Part shown: positions 36,701-48,973 of the stretch, piece by piece | Layout: every line of letters starts with the position of its first letter | Position numbering within the stretch: the first letter of the stretch is position 1 | Origin: Plantago elongata | Taxonomy: Eukaryota > Streptophyta > Magnoliopsida > Lamiales > Plantaginaceae | Length of the DNA: 64,000 bases | NCBI GenBank assembly: GCA_036897095.1 | Contig: JAYMSP010000131.1 | Span: forward strand, 1-64,000 | Reading direction: 5' to 3' | Program-made: the position numbers and the translations under genes | Notes under the pieces: generated by a model | Told to the model about the DNA's origin: nothing | What the model saw: the letters and a program-made list of their open reading frames with translations, nothing else | Databases searched by the model: none

Positions 36701-38606
36701 CAGGGATCTGATTTTGCAAAAGAGGCCATTGGTGTTGCGGCCAGAGAACTCATTGCAGTTACCTCTCCGAAAGAAGGTTTGGCACAAGCTTTAAACAAAT
36801 AGTATCTTCTCTGATTTAGTTACTTATACAAACTGCTGATACATGCATTGCATCTGTTGTTTGCCAGAAAACTATTCTGACCAAAATTGACAATAATTTC
36901 ATCTTGTTTTTGCATATTACTTCCCAACTGAAGTTCTCTCACTTCTGCTTCATTCTTGGCATTGCAGTTGATGGCAAGCAGCTAGCTCGTGCTAAACTGG
37001 CGACAAAGTCTGCCATTTTGATGAACCTTGAATCGAGAGTATGTTTAATGATTCTAATTCCAAATGCTTACGACAGACCATATATATGTGGTTGTATTTT
37101 CTCTCCTATTGAAGGTGATCACTAACATGTCATATGATATGATGTGCTTCTTACTGTTTCACCCTGTTAATTATAAATGCAGATGGTTGCATCAGAAGAC
37201 ATAGGTAAACAGATTTTGACATATGGCGAGAGGTACGTTAGTAATTGTGACTAAATTGTTTTATTCCATCTTGTTACTTTTAGATCTTTGAACATTAATC
37301 TTGGATCCATTAAAACTGGGTTCAGCCTGATTATAAAGTTCTCTCTTATTAGGGCTGCTAGCATATGATTAGCATGTTTATCATGCTTTCACTCTAAACT
37401 ATCTCAGAGATTTCAGAACCTGTAAAATTTGGCTCCCAAGTCCCCAACTTTTAGTTCCTCAACATGCTGCATTTAAGTTTGGCTGAAATGGGAGTGTTGG
37501 TTTATATTATTTGTGAATTTCTTGTTAATGTATATTGTGCTCATATCAGCTGATCATAGAGTAAGTTCTTTTTTTTTTTCTTTTTTTCTTTTTTAGCATC
37601 TTTACACCTTTCTACATAGAAAAAAATAAATGGCACTGATTTGCATTTTTCAGTTTTTTAATTGCTAATCTATGTTTATGAGATCTTTTTTTTTTTTTTT
37701 TTTGGGAGCAATCATAAAAAGTTTATTCCAAAAACCAAATCAAGTACACGCGGATATAATCGAGGCAATGATTGGCTACAATTTCCGGATGATTGGATTT
37801 CTTGATGTATTTATTATTTTATGAAACATCAAATGTTGGGAAAAGTTTAAAGGAATCATCAAATTATCAGTACCTTTAGTTTTTAGCGTTTTAAGTTTCT
37901 AATATCCTGGAAATTTTTGGGTTCTTTAACTTGGTCTGCACACCCTTCTCCCACCAAGTCTACTAGATTTTTCTGTCTAAAGGGTAATTTGTTTTCTCAA
38001 ATAAGAGGAATATCTCCTGTTAGATAAATTTTAATCTCCAACTCATTACAAATATGTATACTATGTAGGGAACTAGTTTTGCTACCTATTGGATTTGATA
38101 GTTACAGTTGAATTGTTACAACTTACAAGTATGAACCTTCTCCGACCAAGTCTACTAGATTTTTCTGTCCAAAGGGTAATTTGTTTTCTCAAGTAAGAGG
38201 AATATCTCCAGTTAGATAAATTTTAATCTTTAACTCATTACAAATATGTATACTATGTAGTGAACTAGTTTTGCTACCTATTGGATTTGATAGTTATGGG
38301 TTGTTACAACTTACAAGTATGAAATTTCTGAACTTGGTTTGCATCTTCAGGAAACCCGTGGAGCATTTCTTGAAGGCCATTGAAGAAATTACCGCACAAG
38401 ATATTGCTCAAATAGCGACTAAACTTATAAAATCTCCACTCACAATGGCATCTTATGGCGATGGTATACTTTTCTGAATAGTTTCCTTCTGCACTGCCAT
38501 TATATACTTTTGTCACTTCGACTATATATTTCTTAATGTGGTCTCTTCTTGACTTTCAGTGATGCACGTTCCAAGCTACGAGACCGTTTGCAGTGTCTTC
38601 AAATAG
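33762..38606 (+). CDS. Mitochondrial processing peptidase alpha subunit
   Basis: Thirteen exons: 33762-33800, 34437-34676, 34762-35058, 35148-35315, 35437-35604, 35700-35780, 35990-36056, 36248-36345, 36704-36776, 36968-37038, 37183-37232, 38351-38463, 38560-38606. The frame is kept through all, giving about 503 residues as expected. In plants MPP-alpha works with MPP-beta to remove presequences and both are built into the cytochrome bc1 complex of the inner membrane. Evidence: a basic, Ser/Ala-rich N-terminus (MYRTASSRLRALK) suits a mitochondrial presequence; the M16 zinc motif is degenerate (THLLERMAF, about 118-126, in place of HxxEH), which marks alpha; the glycine-rich substrate loop [20 protein letters not shown] is intact at about 335-354. 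The start ATG is the first in the leader. Introns follow GT-AG. Intron 11 holds a 192-bp tandem duplication. The gene looks functional and converges on the anthranilate synthase gene. Confidence 0.95.
37944..38323. repeat. 192-bp tandem duplication in MPP-alpha intron 11
   Basis: Copy 1 37944-38135, copy 2 38136-38323, each from ccttctcc to acttacaagtatgaa, with few differences. A phrase like aacttggtctgcac before copy 1 also resembles aacttggtttgcatcttcag directly before exon 12, so the duplicated unit may once have reached close to the splice acceptor. Confidence 0.92.
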
Positions 38607-40373
38607 AATCGAATTATACTTTCTTTCTGCTGTTTCCTATTTTTGGTGGGTTCTTATTAGTTGGAGCTTCTATTGCCCGAAATTTAGAGGGAATAAGTAA
38701 TCTTTACTGCTGACTTATGGCTGTTTCTGGCGCTGCTAAATTGCAGTTTGTACTCATATTTAAGGTGTTCCATTTTTTGTTACATTAAGAGGTTGTAATC
38801 ATAAAGTCCCTACTGTCAATACCGGCAATGAAAATTGTGTTAGTCCCGCATTGCTTCGTTTTGAGTTTCTGTGATGGTTTAGATGAGCAGCTTGTTCATA
38901 CATTGGAGTATAAAATAACAAAACCACTGCTGGGCTCTTGTTCCAGGCCCTTGTACTCTTTTAATACTATGTAAGTTACATTGCTTGGTATTTGATTTCC
39001 CAACGTTGGTGTTTTCCATCTCTCATTACATTGCCACCAACCACTAGATTCATCCATGGTGTGTCTCCCCTATTTAATTTATATATAGTGTGCTCTGTAA
39101 CTACTAGGGTTTGTAGCAAATGAATTTGCCACAATGAATAATTTTATTGAAATAAAATGTCTTTTTTAATCTTCTAAAGTGACAAACTTGAATTGCAAGG
39201 TCTCCAGTCTTCACTCTAGAATTTTGTTCCTTCAAAATGTAGTGAAAAATGCAGATTCGGAGTTTATTTCACCTTGATGTCGAATTAAATTGTGAATTTG
39301 AAACTACTTGGGATGGATGATGATGAACTTGAAAAATAAATTAATTTCACGCAGAACACTTTGAATCGTCTTGAAATTTGGCCTTCGATCTTTTCATGGG
39401 AAGTGTGTCCTTTGAGAAATTGTTCATTCAAGGGCTTCTGATCATGAGTAATAAAATGGTTTTTTGGCTTGAAGTTGTGAAGTACTCCAAAAACTTTGAT
39501 TGTATTTCTTCGGGTTTTTGAAATTTGATCTTCCTTTGCAAAATTGATCTTCTGATAACGTTTTTCCAAGGGTGTGGAAATTTTTTCTTGGATCAAACAT
39601 ATTCCTCTCTTCAATTTCTGAATAAACATCTTTAAAGAAAGCGTGATTCATTAACTGAAGGGCACTTACACCCTACTACTTTATTGAAATATGTTATAAG
39701 AAGGGGATTATACACTTGATGACTTAGTAATCAATAATACTTTGAACTTTCAAAGCGGATCTTGAAAGGATGAAAGTTTCGGGCTCTTGTTTTGCTCTTG
39801 CTCTACCACTTGTAATGTGTGGAAATCAATGGTTGTGCCCATCTATTTATATAATTGGTAAGGAGATTCATATTTTTATATTTATATTAAAAAAATGGAA
39901 GGATCCAGTAATATAGTATTATTTAGATTTTATTTAAACCATATAATATTCAATTTACATGATTTCCCTCCATATTGGTCATGTGACATATTTAATTTAA
40001 ATGAGTATTTATTAAAAGTAATCTAACAATTCATTTTAAAATATAATTAATAGAATTTTGAAAATACCAGAGAAGTGCATTTTGCCTCCTCATAGTATAT
40101 TTTTAATGTCACATTCAAGTAGACAACTTTAGGGTTCTTAACACGGAAATTCGTACGTGAAGTTGTGAACTCATCTCAGACACTATAAACTTAGAAGTCA
40201 AGAACAAAACAATGTTTGAGGTTCAAAGCAAAACAAATAGAGCCCAATATTCGACATGATATAGCTCCACGCGAAGGTCCAAACGAATGTCCTATCCAAG
40301 CTCCACTAGCTTCCAAACTTTACTAGCTGGGCTCTAAGATCTTCACTGTGTTCAACTTATATTGTAATGTGTA
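38607..40373. other. Convergent intergenic region
   Basis: Holds the 3' untranslated regions of MPP-alpha and anthranilate synthase beta, which point at each other. A frame at 39285-39629 on the minus strand (with RNTIKVFGVLHNFKPKN) is not recognised and is flanked by AT-rich, LTR-like sequence; I regard it as repeat-derived or chance. Confidence 0.5.
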
Positions 40374-43300
40374 CTATTCTGATTTAGCTAGTTCAGCTTC
40401 CTTTCTCTCCATCAGTTTGATAAAATTGTGAACAATGGTTTTGCCTTCGTTTGTGATAATACTTTCCGGATGGAATTGAACTCCCTGCAGAAATCCAGAG
40501 GTGAATGTCAATGGTGAATTCAAGCAAAAGACGGGAAAGAAGAAAACAAAGCAGGAGGTTATATGGGAGTTAGGACACGCCACCTACAAAACATGGGAAT
40601 TTATTATGATCATGTGCAAAAATGTATGCAGCTGAAGTCATAAACGAAACGGAAGCTAATGAAAAGTGAAATTGACCTGCAGATATCGATACACTTTGTG
40701 ACGAGCAGCCATAACCAACCCGTCTTCTGTCCATGCAGTAATTTCTAGAGCATCACTTGGAAAACTTTCTTTCTCAATAACAAGGCTATGATATCTGCCT
40801 GCTGTAAAGGGACTGCAAACAAGATCATAATTACATTGTGATCACTGATCAGCACTGGTTACTTAAGTTCGCAGATGGTTTTTACGCCTAATACAATGAA
40901 ATTGAAGAAACAAAAATAGAGGAACTTTACATGTACAAATGGTCCACAAAGGACCCAAACAGCCATATATCACATGAAAGTTGTATTGCCCAAACACTAA
41001 AATACAAGCCAAGCGAAAACAAGCAACTATTTACATTGATCAATAGCTCTAAAAGCTTCAACGAGTAAAAACAAAGAAAATACTTACTTCGATAATCCTG
41101 CAAACAAGCCATCTTCACCACCTTCATTGTAATATACAAGAGAACTCTTCCCATGCACAACTCCATATGGAGATCGCACAATTTTACCTATAAAACAAAT
41201 GAAATCATAAGAACACAAACCATCATACAATTAGAACAGGGATCTCGGATACAAATTATAAGGCATTTGATTTTATATGAGAAATCTTGAAAGAGGTGCA
41301 AAAACCTAAGATTCAAGATCCAATGTCAAAAGGCCCCTAGGGAATCATCAATGAGGGAGATGGGCTTGGATAAAAATCAAGTAGGTACGTTTTAGAGGCA
41401 ATGGTCCTGAAATGTATATTATAGTAGTGTAAAATTTATCTAAAAGTAATGTGTGTTATAGTACAATGTAAAATTTAGACCTTGTGCTTACATTACAGTC
41501 ATTCTCTTTATCTCTTCTACTTAGAGATTTAAGAGTAATACTTCCCTCCATCCACAAAACACATACGAGCACATGTATACAGGTCAGAAATAAAGAGACT
41601 GGTGACCCATAATCCGAATGTAGATATATCAGTTGTGATATTATTACAGGATGATATTCAGACATCATATAGCTCAAGAACTCCAAGGTTATAGCAAAAA
41701 GGAACGAATATATTGAATTAGAGTCACAGCTGTACTGAGGGACTCAGGTGATCTATGCCGACCCAATTCCATTCAATATCTTGCCTTATCATTAGTCGAG
41801 CTAAATCAAATATCTGCACTTTTGGAAAGCTAGCAACAAAAACATAAGATGTCCTATACTATAGACCTGAGGGCCTAGCCTGAATATTGTTACAAGATTA
41901 TTTTAATCATAAACAATGATGTCAAGGTCTATCTATAAGGATAAATTGTCATGTTCCTCAATGGTTGTGTTTCCAATAATTTCATCTAAAACTGCCAAGG
42001 ATCAAATTAGTGAATCGTACAAACATATTACCAAGCAAACGAGAAACATGCCATCTTCTTAGATTCTCATCGTATATGTCAAATATGGTGTTCTGTTAAC
42101 AACTGGAGGGCTATGATCAGCCTCCGAGTATGTTATTGAAACACCAAATGACCACATTGTAGCTCAACTCTGCTTCCAACAAGGCTCTAAATTGATCAAA
42201 GTGTGCAAACATTATGATCAACTAGAATATATCTCGCAGAAAGGAAGCACAAACATGTAAAACCAACTAAAACATGAATCACCTCCAAAAGCTTCCCCTA
42301 TGCACTGCAGACCCATGCACACACCAAAAATGGGTACAGTAGGCCCAAGCTTCAACACTGTTTCTAGTGATATTCCAGAATCTTGAGGAGTACCTGAACA
42401 CAGAGAACATCAAGAATGTACAATGACGATGTACTTAAAGTCTTTGAAAAAAAAGGTACCTTAATACTAATTCTTACCTGGTCCAGGTGATATCAATATA
42501 CCTCTTGGCTTTTTTCTGCAAACGAACCAATAATCAGATATCTAACACGAGGAATATAATAAATCATAACACGTACTTTTCTTCCCAATAAAGTCCACAC
42601 AAGGCCAACCACATGCTATATACTAGTACAGATACAGAATTGTGATGAAACAAGACTCCATGTGTAAGTTTTTATATTTCCATGATAACAGATATAAATC
42701 ATAGCCATTAAAGTGCCAGACGAAATTAAATTTGTTCGAATAGTTAGGTACAGAATATCGAGTTTCGTACAAAAACCTATTCGATTCTTTCACTTAATCA
42801 CTTGATATTGATAATGTGATCATCTACTATCTTCCAAACAACAAAAAAGAGTCCTCTTCCATCGTTGGACATCAATATATGTCACTCAAAAGCATTGAGT
42901 TAATCAAGAGATCATTCTGCACAGCCAAATACAAGAAGAGAACGGAATACTAATAGACTAGAACAACAAAACCAAGAAAAATGCTCACCGCTCCAACTCA
43001 TCAACAGTAAGCTCATCATTCCGATACACCTCAAATTCACATTTCAGCTCTCCCATATACTGAACCCAAAAAAATAAAAAAATCATAAATTTCAAATCTT
43101 TTATTGAAAATTTGAAAAATTGAAACAATACATCTAAGAACTGTGATGTGGCATAAAAAATTGGAAGCTGACTTGGCAGAGATTGTAAGTGAAGCTGTCA
43201 TAGTTATCAATGACAATGACAGGCCTGGAGAGAATCTTGGAAGAAGACGAATTGACATGAGAGGATAGAGAAGTATTGCCGGAAATGGCGAGGGGTATTT

Positions 43301-43439
43301 TGGGAAGGCGAGAAGAGTAGGAAACAGCACGAGGGTGGTCGTTGGTGAAGGCGAGAGGTTGGGTTTTGGGAAGAGGAGATGGAATAGTTGAAAATGGTTT
43401 CTTTCCAATGGAAGTCGGTGGTGCTGATAGATTGGCCAT
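40374..43439 (-). CDS. ASB: Anthranilate synthase beta subunit (glutamine amidotransferase)
   Basis: Seven exons on the minus strand: 43173-43439, 42989-43059, 42478-42515, 42283-42393, 41088-41187, 40677-40812, 40374-40484, joined in frame to about 277 residues. The subunit releases ammonia from glutamine for the alpha subunit, which makes anthranilate from chorismate, the first committed step of tryptophan synthesis in plastids. Seen: an N-terminal Ser/Pro-rich stretch of about 70 residues fitting a plastid transit peptide; then [31 protein letters not shown]; the class I amidotransferase nucleophile [15 protein letters not shown] (Cys about 151); [15 protein letters not shown]; and the His-Glu pair in GVQFHPESI (His about 246, Glu 248). 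All catalytic residues are present. The start is the first ATG before the transit peptide. A copia fossil begins 149 bp upstream of this ATG. The gene itself looks intact. Confidence 0.95.
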
Positions 43440-43582
43440 GGCGGTGGAGTGGAGTTTCCGGCTGGCTCAGTGTGCAGTAGTGTTATGAATATTTGGTTAA
43501 AAATTATAATCATGACCAATAGTACTCTTTTTATTTCGACCACCGAAATACGATTTATTATAATTTAATGTACGAACATAAT

Positions 43583-43587
43583 GTACT
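43583..43587 (+). repeat. Left target-site duplication GTACT
   Basis: GTACT directly precedes the left LTR, and the same five bases follow the right LTR at 48969-48973. This confirms both element borders. Confidence 0.93.
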
Positions 43588-44120
43588 TGTTGGAGTTTTG
43601 GGGGTGTTTCGAATATTTTGCGGGAGTTAAAGGATCTGTTTGCAATTATCAGAAGGGTTGGTTACAAAGAATAGGAGAAAACATAATATACTGGAGTAAG
43701 TAGTATCGCATTTTTATCTGAGCCGTTGGATCAATTATTTCTGTTACAATCGGACGGATGCTGCTTGTCTGGCGGTCATCTCATCTTCTTCGAGTATAAA
43801 ACATAGCAGAAGGATGAGCTAGTTCATCATCAACCAAAATATTATCCATTTATGTATTTTTTGTTCTCTAGTTTTGAGGCGATTATTGTAAGCTGTTGTT
43901 GTGAGTGTAGTAGGTTGGATTCGGAGCTGTAATTCGATTGTTATTCTCTGTAACAAGTTGTAGTGAGAAGACGACGAAGTAATAAAGTTTCTGATTCTCC
44001 ATGGATGTAGATTTGGATTTATCCGATCGAACCACGTGAATTGCTTTGTGTCTTTGTTAATTGATCGTTTGTGTTTGCGTTCGACTACTTGTTAGCGGCG
44101 TGATTGATGGAAACTTAACA
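43588..44120 (+). repeat. Left LTR of the copia fossil (533 bp)
   Basis: Begins TGTTGGAG and ends CTTAACA, with TG/CA termini. A TATA-like TATAAAA lies near 43795 in the expected position. It is the part of the element closest to the anthranilate synthase gene. Confidence 0.95.
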
Positions 44121-47100
44121 AGTGGCGCCGTATGTGGGAAATTCGAAGAGTTTCTCGGTTAGGATCATCGATTTGTTGAAGTAGTCATGGGATCAACAAG
44201 GATTGATGTTGATAAGTTCATTGTCACTAATGATTTTGCGCTATGGAATATCAAGATAGAGGCTATCTTGTTCAAGCAAGGCATAGAAATGGCTCTACCG
44301 CCGAGGGATAAGCTGCCGGAGAAAGTCTCCGATCAGGAATGGAGAACTATGAATGGAAAGGCTCATACTACGTTATTCTGAGTCTCGGAGACGAGCCACT
44401 GAGAGAAGTTGCAAGAGAAGCGACTGCTGCAGATTTATGGAACAAGCTTGATTCGTTGTATCAAACACGATCACTTGCTCAACGGTTATTCATGAAGTCT
44501 CAGTTCTATTCGTATAGAATGAATCCTGACCTGAGTGTCATCAAGCAACTTGTAGTTTTCAACAAGATGCTTGATGATCTAGATAGCATCGAGGACGCAA
44601 GGCTACTAGATGAAGATAAGGCAATCATACTGCTTAATTCTCTTCCCAACTCGTGTGAGAGCATTCGAGATGCTATTGCATTCACATGACAGAAGAAAGT
44701 CACATTGGAGGAGGTCAGATGCTTGATCAGACAGAAAGAGCAACATAAAGATTCCTTGAAGAATGGTAGTGTGTCAGGTGAGGGACTGATGGTGAAAGGT
44801 TATAACAACAAACCAAGAGTTTCAGCCGCAGAATCAAAGGAACAAATTCAACAAGGACGTGAAGGGATAGGCACCTGCAGTAATGACTAACACAAATATA
44901 GAAACAAGAATTTGTCACCACTGCAAGAAACTCGGACATCTAAAGAAGAACTGTTTCCTCCTCAAGAGACAGAAGGAAGGAAATAGAGCAGGTCCTTCAC
45001 ATGAGTTTGCTGGTAATGTTGAATTCGATGGTGAAGTGTTAAACATTATAGAGGTACTGAATATCACTGGTGATCAGGCCAGTGATGAGTGGATATTGGA
45101 CTCTGGGTGTTCATTTCACATTTGCCTTTACAAGGAGTGGTTCACTAACATAAAGATGAAATATGGTGAGAATGTGATGCTGGGAAATGACATGATATGC
45201 AACATACAAGGAATTGGTGATGTCCAGCTAAAGATGGATGATGATTATGTGAAGCTTCTCACAAATGTCAGGTACATTCCTGATCTTAAAAGGAATTTAA
45301 TATCTCTAGGAACTTTAGAGAGTAAGGGTTTTAAGTTCAGTGCTGAGAATGGTGTACTTACTATCTATAACAAGAATGCTTCTGCAGTCATGAGTGGAAT
45401 TAGAAGAAACAAGCTATACTACATCAAGAGTAGAGTAGTTACTGGTGATGTAGCTATAGTAAATATGGACATCACTGAGTTACGGCATAGGAGAATGGGT
45501 CATGTCAATGAGAAAGGCCTGCAGGAACTGCATAAGAAGAGGGTATTCGATACCATCAAAATTGAAAGTTTGAAAACATGTGAGGAGTGTATTTTAGGCA
45601 AGGCCAAGAGCAGTGTATTCAAATCTGGTACTCATACTAGTACAACTCCCCTTGAGTACATTCACTCAGGTCTTGGGGTCCTGCTAGAGTGAAAACAAAT
45701 GGAGGTGGAAGGTATTTCATCTCTATTATAGATGATTATACCAGAAGAGTGTGGATTTACATTCTAAAGAGCAAAATTGAAGCATTCTTCAGGTTTAAGG
45801 AGTGGTGTGCTGAGGTTGAAAATGAGAAGGATTTAAAAGTTAAAATCCTAAGAACAGACAATTGCCTTAAGTTCTTGCCAACTGAGTTTAACACATACTG
45901 CAGTGAAAAAGGCATAAAAAGACACAAGTCAGTTCCACGTACACCACAACAAAATGGTGTAGTAGAAAGAATGAATAGAACTTTACTGGAGAGAACCAGG
46001 TGTCTAATGTTTCAATGAGGTGTACCCAAGTCTTTCTGGGGTGAAGCTGTGTCAACTGTATATATGCTACTTAGTTAACAAAACTCCACCAGCAGCAATA
46101 AACATGAAGACACCTGAAGAAATGTGGTGTGGAGAAGTTAAAGATTATACTCACATAAAGGTGTTTGGATGTCTTGCATATGCTCACTTGAGACTAAATA
46201 AATTTGAACCTAGAGCACTCAAGTGTATCTTTATAGGTTATCCAAAAGGAGTTAAAGGCTATAAGTTGTGGTGCATAGAGAAGAACTCACATAAGGTAAT
46301 TGTGAGTAGAGATGTGAGATTTGAGGAGTCAAAATTTCCATATAAAATTGAAGATCACCAGCTCACTACAAACATGAACACATTTAAGGACTCTGAAATT
46401 GAGGTGGAGCTTCCACTTAGTGATATAAGTGTGAGAGCTCCAAAAACTGCTACATAAGACATACAACCACAGGAGCAGGTCAGTGAGAATGCACAACTCA
46501 CTGAAACTGAAACCACTCATAGCTCACAAATAAGGGATCAATCACCATAGGCCTCTGATTTTTCATCTCGAAATTCAGAACCTCCCCAACAAACTGAAAA
46601 CCCAGCTCATGTGGGTGAAAGGAAAGGTTACATGAAGAAACAAGTACCTATATTAATGAAGAGATAAAAAACTTTCAACTAACCAGAGATAGAGAGAAGG
46701 CAACCCATGCCAACTAATATGTTAGGGTACAGTGACATGGTGGAGTTTGCCTTAAATATGTGCTATGACATTGAGTATCAGGAGCCACAGGATTTCAAAA
46801 AAGCAAGTAGTTGTGCTCAGAAACAAGAGTGGCTAGTAGCTATGCAAGAGGAACTTCTATCACTGGAAAAGAACAAGGCCTGGGAGCTAGTGCAAAAAAC
46901 CACCACATCAGAGAATAGTTAGTTGCAAGTGGATTTACAAGAGGAAAATTGAAGTGTCCACTACTGATCAGATCAGGTACTCAGAAGGAAGGTGTAGATT
47001 ACAATGACATTTTCTCACCAAAACACATTTCTATCAGATTGTTGTTAAGCATTGTTACTCAGTATGACCTTGAGCTTCAACAACTGGATGTTAAAACAAC

Positions 47101-48435
47101 ATTCCTTCATGGTGACTTAGAGGAGACTATATACATGTCTCAACCTGAAGGATTCATTTTACCAGAAAAACAAGACAAGGTGTGTTTACTGAAGAAGTCT
47201 CTATATGGGTCAAAGCAAAGTCATATATAATGGTACATGAAATTTAGTGAATACATGGAAGAAATTGGTTTTGTGAAATCCATGTATGATAGTTGTGTGT
47301 ATCTGAAGAAAGATGGAGAGCAAATTATTACATACTTACTACTGTATGTTGATGATATGCTTATAGCTAGCAGAAATGTGAAAGAATTAACTCAAGTAAA
47401 GAAACAACTGAATCAGAGATTTGAAATGAAAGATCTGGAAAATGCAAGGAGAATACTTGGCATGGACATATTCAGGGACAGAAAGGCTAGTGTTTTAAAG
47501 TTGAATCAGGGAGATTACCTTAATAAAGTCTTACAGAGGTTTCACATGCATGAATTTAAGCCCAGTAGTATACCATTGGCACAACATTTCAAGTTGTCAC
47601 TTGATCACTCACCTAAATCACCAGAGCAGGTGGAGTGTATGAAGAGAATTCCTTATGCAAATGCTATAGGAAGCATCATGTATGCTATGGTCTGCAGTAG
47701 ACCTGATGTTGCTTATGCTATAAGCGTCTCTAGAAGATACACGTTTAGTCTTGGAGTGTATCATTGGGAAGCAGTTAAATGCATACTGAGGTATTTGAAG
47801 GGATCCATCGGAGTTGGTATAAGGTTCTGTAGGAATGAAAAGTGGTATGCAGATCCAATTATAGGATATGTGGATGCTGATTATGCAGCTAACCTAGATA
47901 ATAGAAGACCTTAGTCAGGGCACATTTTCACATTATTTGGTTCAGCTATAAGCTGGAAATCAAACCTTCAGAGTGTAGTTGCATTATCTTCTACTGAGTC
48001 AGAGTATATGACAATTACAGAAGAGTTAAAGAAGGTTTGTGGTTGAAAGGCATATTGGAAGAATTTGGTTTCTTTCAGGAAGCTGTAACTATCTTAAGTG
48101 ATAGTCAGAGTGCAATATTCTTGTCTAAACATGTCATGATCCATGAGAGATCAAAGCACATTGATGTAAGGTTGCATTTTGTGAGGGATATTATGGAGAA
48201 AGGAGAAATTAGGGTCAACAAGGTGTCGACATTGGATAATGCTGTAGATATGCTGACAAAGTCCTTGATACCTTCTAAGTTCTTGAATTGTTTGAACTTA
48301 GTTGGTGTTACCAACAAGTGATTGGTGTAGCACAAGGTACTGGGGATGTTATCATGCATGTGAGTTGATAGCAGTGAATAAGAGAGTGTGATGAAGTGTT
48401 ATTATTTCTGAAATGCTTCTCAACAAGGTGGAGGT

Positions 48436-48968
48436 TGTTAGAGTTTTGGGGGTGTTTCAAACATTTTGCTGGAGTTAAAGGATTTGTTTGCAATTATCAG
48501 AAGGGTTGGTTACAAAGAATAGGAGAAAACATAATATACTGGAGTAAGTAGTATCACATTTTTATCTGAGCCGTTGGATCAATTATTTCTGTTACAATCA
48601 AACGAATGTTGCTTGTTTGGCGGTTATCTCATCTTCTTCGAGTATATAACAGAGCAGAAGGATGAGCTAGTTCATCATCACCCAAATTCTATCCATTTCT
48701 GTATTTTTCGTTCTCTAGTTTTGAGGCGATTATTGTAAGCTGTTGTTGTGAGTGTAGTAGGTTGAATTCGGAGCTATAATTCAATTGCTATTCTCTGTAA
48801 CAAGATGTAGTGAGAAGACAATGAAGTAATAAAGTTCCTGATTCTCCGTGGATGTAGATTTGGATTTATCCGATCGAACAACGTAAATTGCTTTGTGTCT
48901 TTGTTAATTGATCGTTTGTGTTTGCGTTCGATTACTTGTTTGCGGCGTGATTGATCGGAAACTTAACA
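48436..48968 (+). repeat. Right LTR of the copia fossil (533 bp)
   Basis: Begins TGTTAGAG after the polypurine tract and ends CTTAACA. Same length as the left LTR. Followed by GTACT. Confidence 0.95.
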
Positions 48969-48973
48969 GTACT

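Larger units (their letters stand above)
43588..48968 (+). mobile_element. Structurally complete Ty1/copia fossil
   Basis: About 5.4 kb with two 533-bp LTRs, a 5-bp target duplication, a primer-binding-like sequence TGGCGCCG just inside the left LTR, and a polypurine tract (aaggtggaggt) before the right LTR. Domains follow the copia order: gag (from 44187, with zinc knuckle CHHCKKLGHLKKNC near 44.92 kb), aspartic protease (LDSGCSFHI near 45.1 kb), GAG-pre-integrase, integrase core (about 45.7-46.3 kb), reverse transcriptase (about 46.9-47.5 kb, YVDD present) and RNase H (to about 48.3 kb). The coding region is broken in roughly ten places, so it is dead. By eye the LTRs differ at about 6% of sites, mostly transitions, suggesting an insertion a few million years ago under usual plant rates. 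Confidence 0.95.

Noticed and set aside
39285-39629. 114-residue frame between MPP-alpha and anthranilate synthase
   Set aside because: Not recognised as a protein family; flanking texture suggests repeat DNA.
43037-43543. Longer minus-strand frame over the first exon of the anthranilate synthase gene
   Set aside because: Different frame from the recognised protein, ends in an intron; a shadow.
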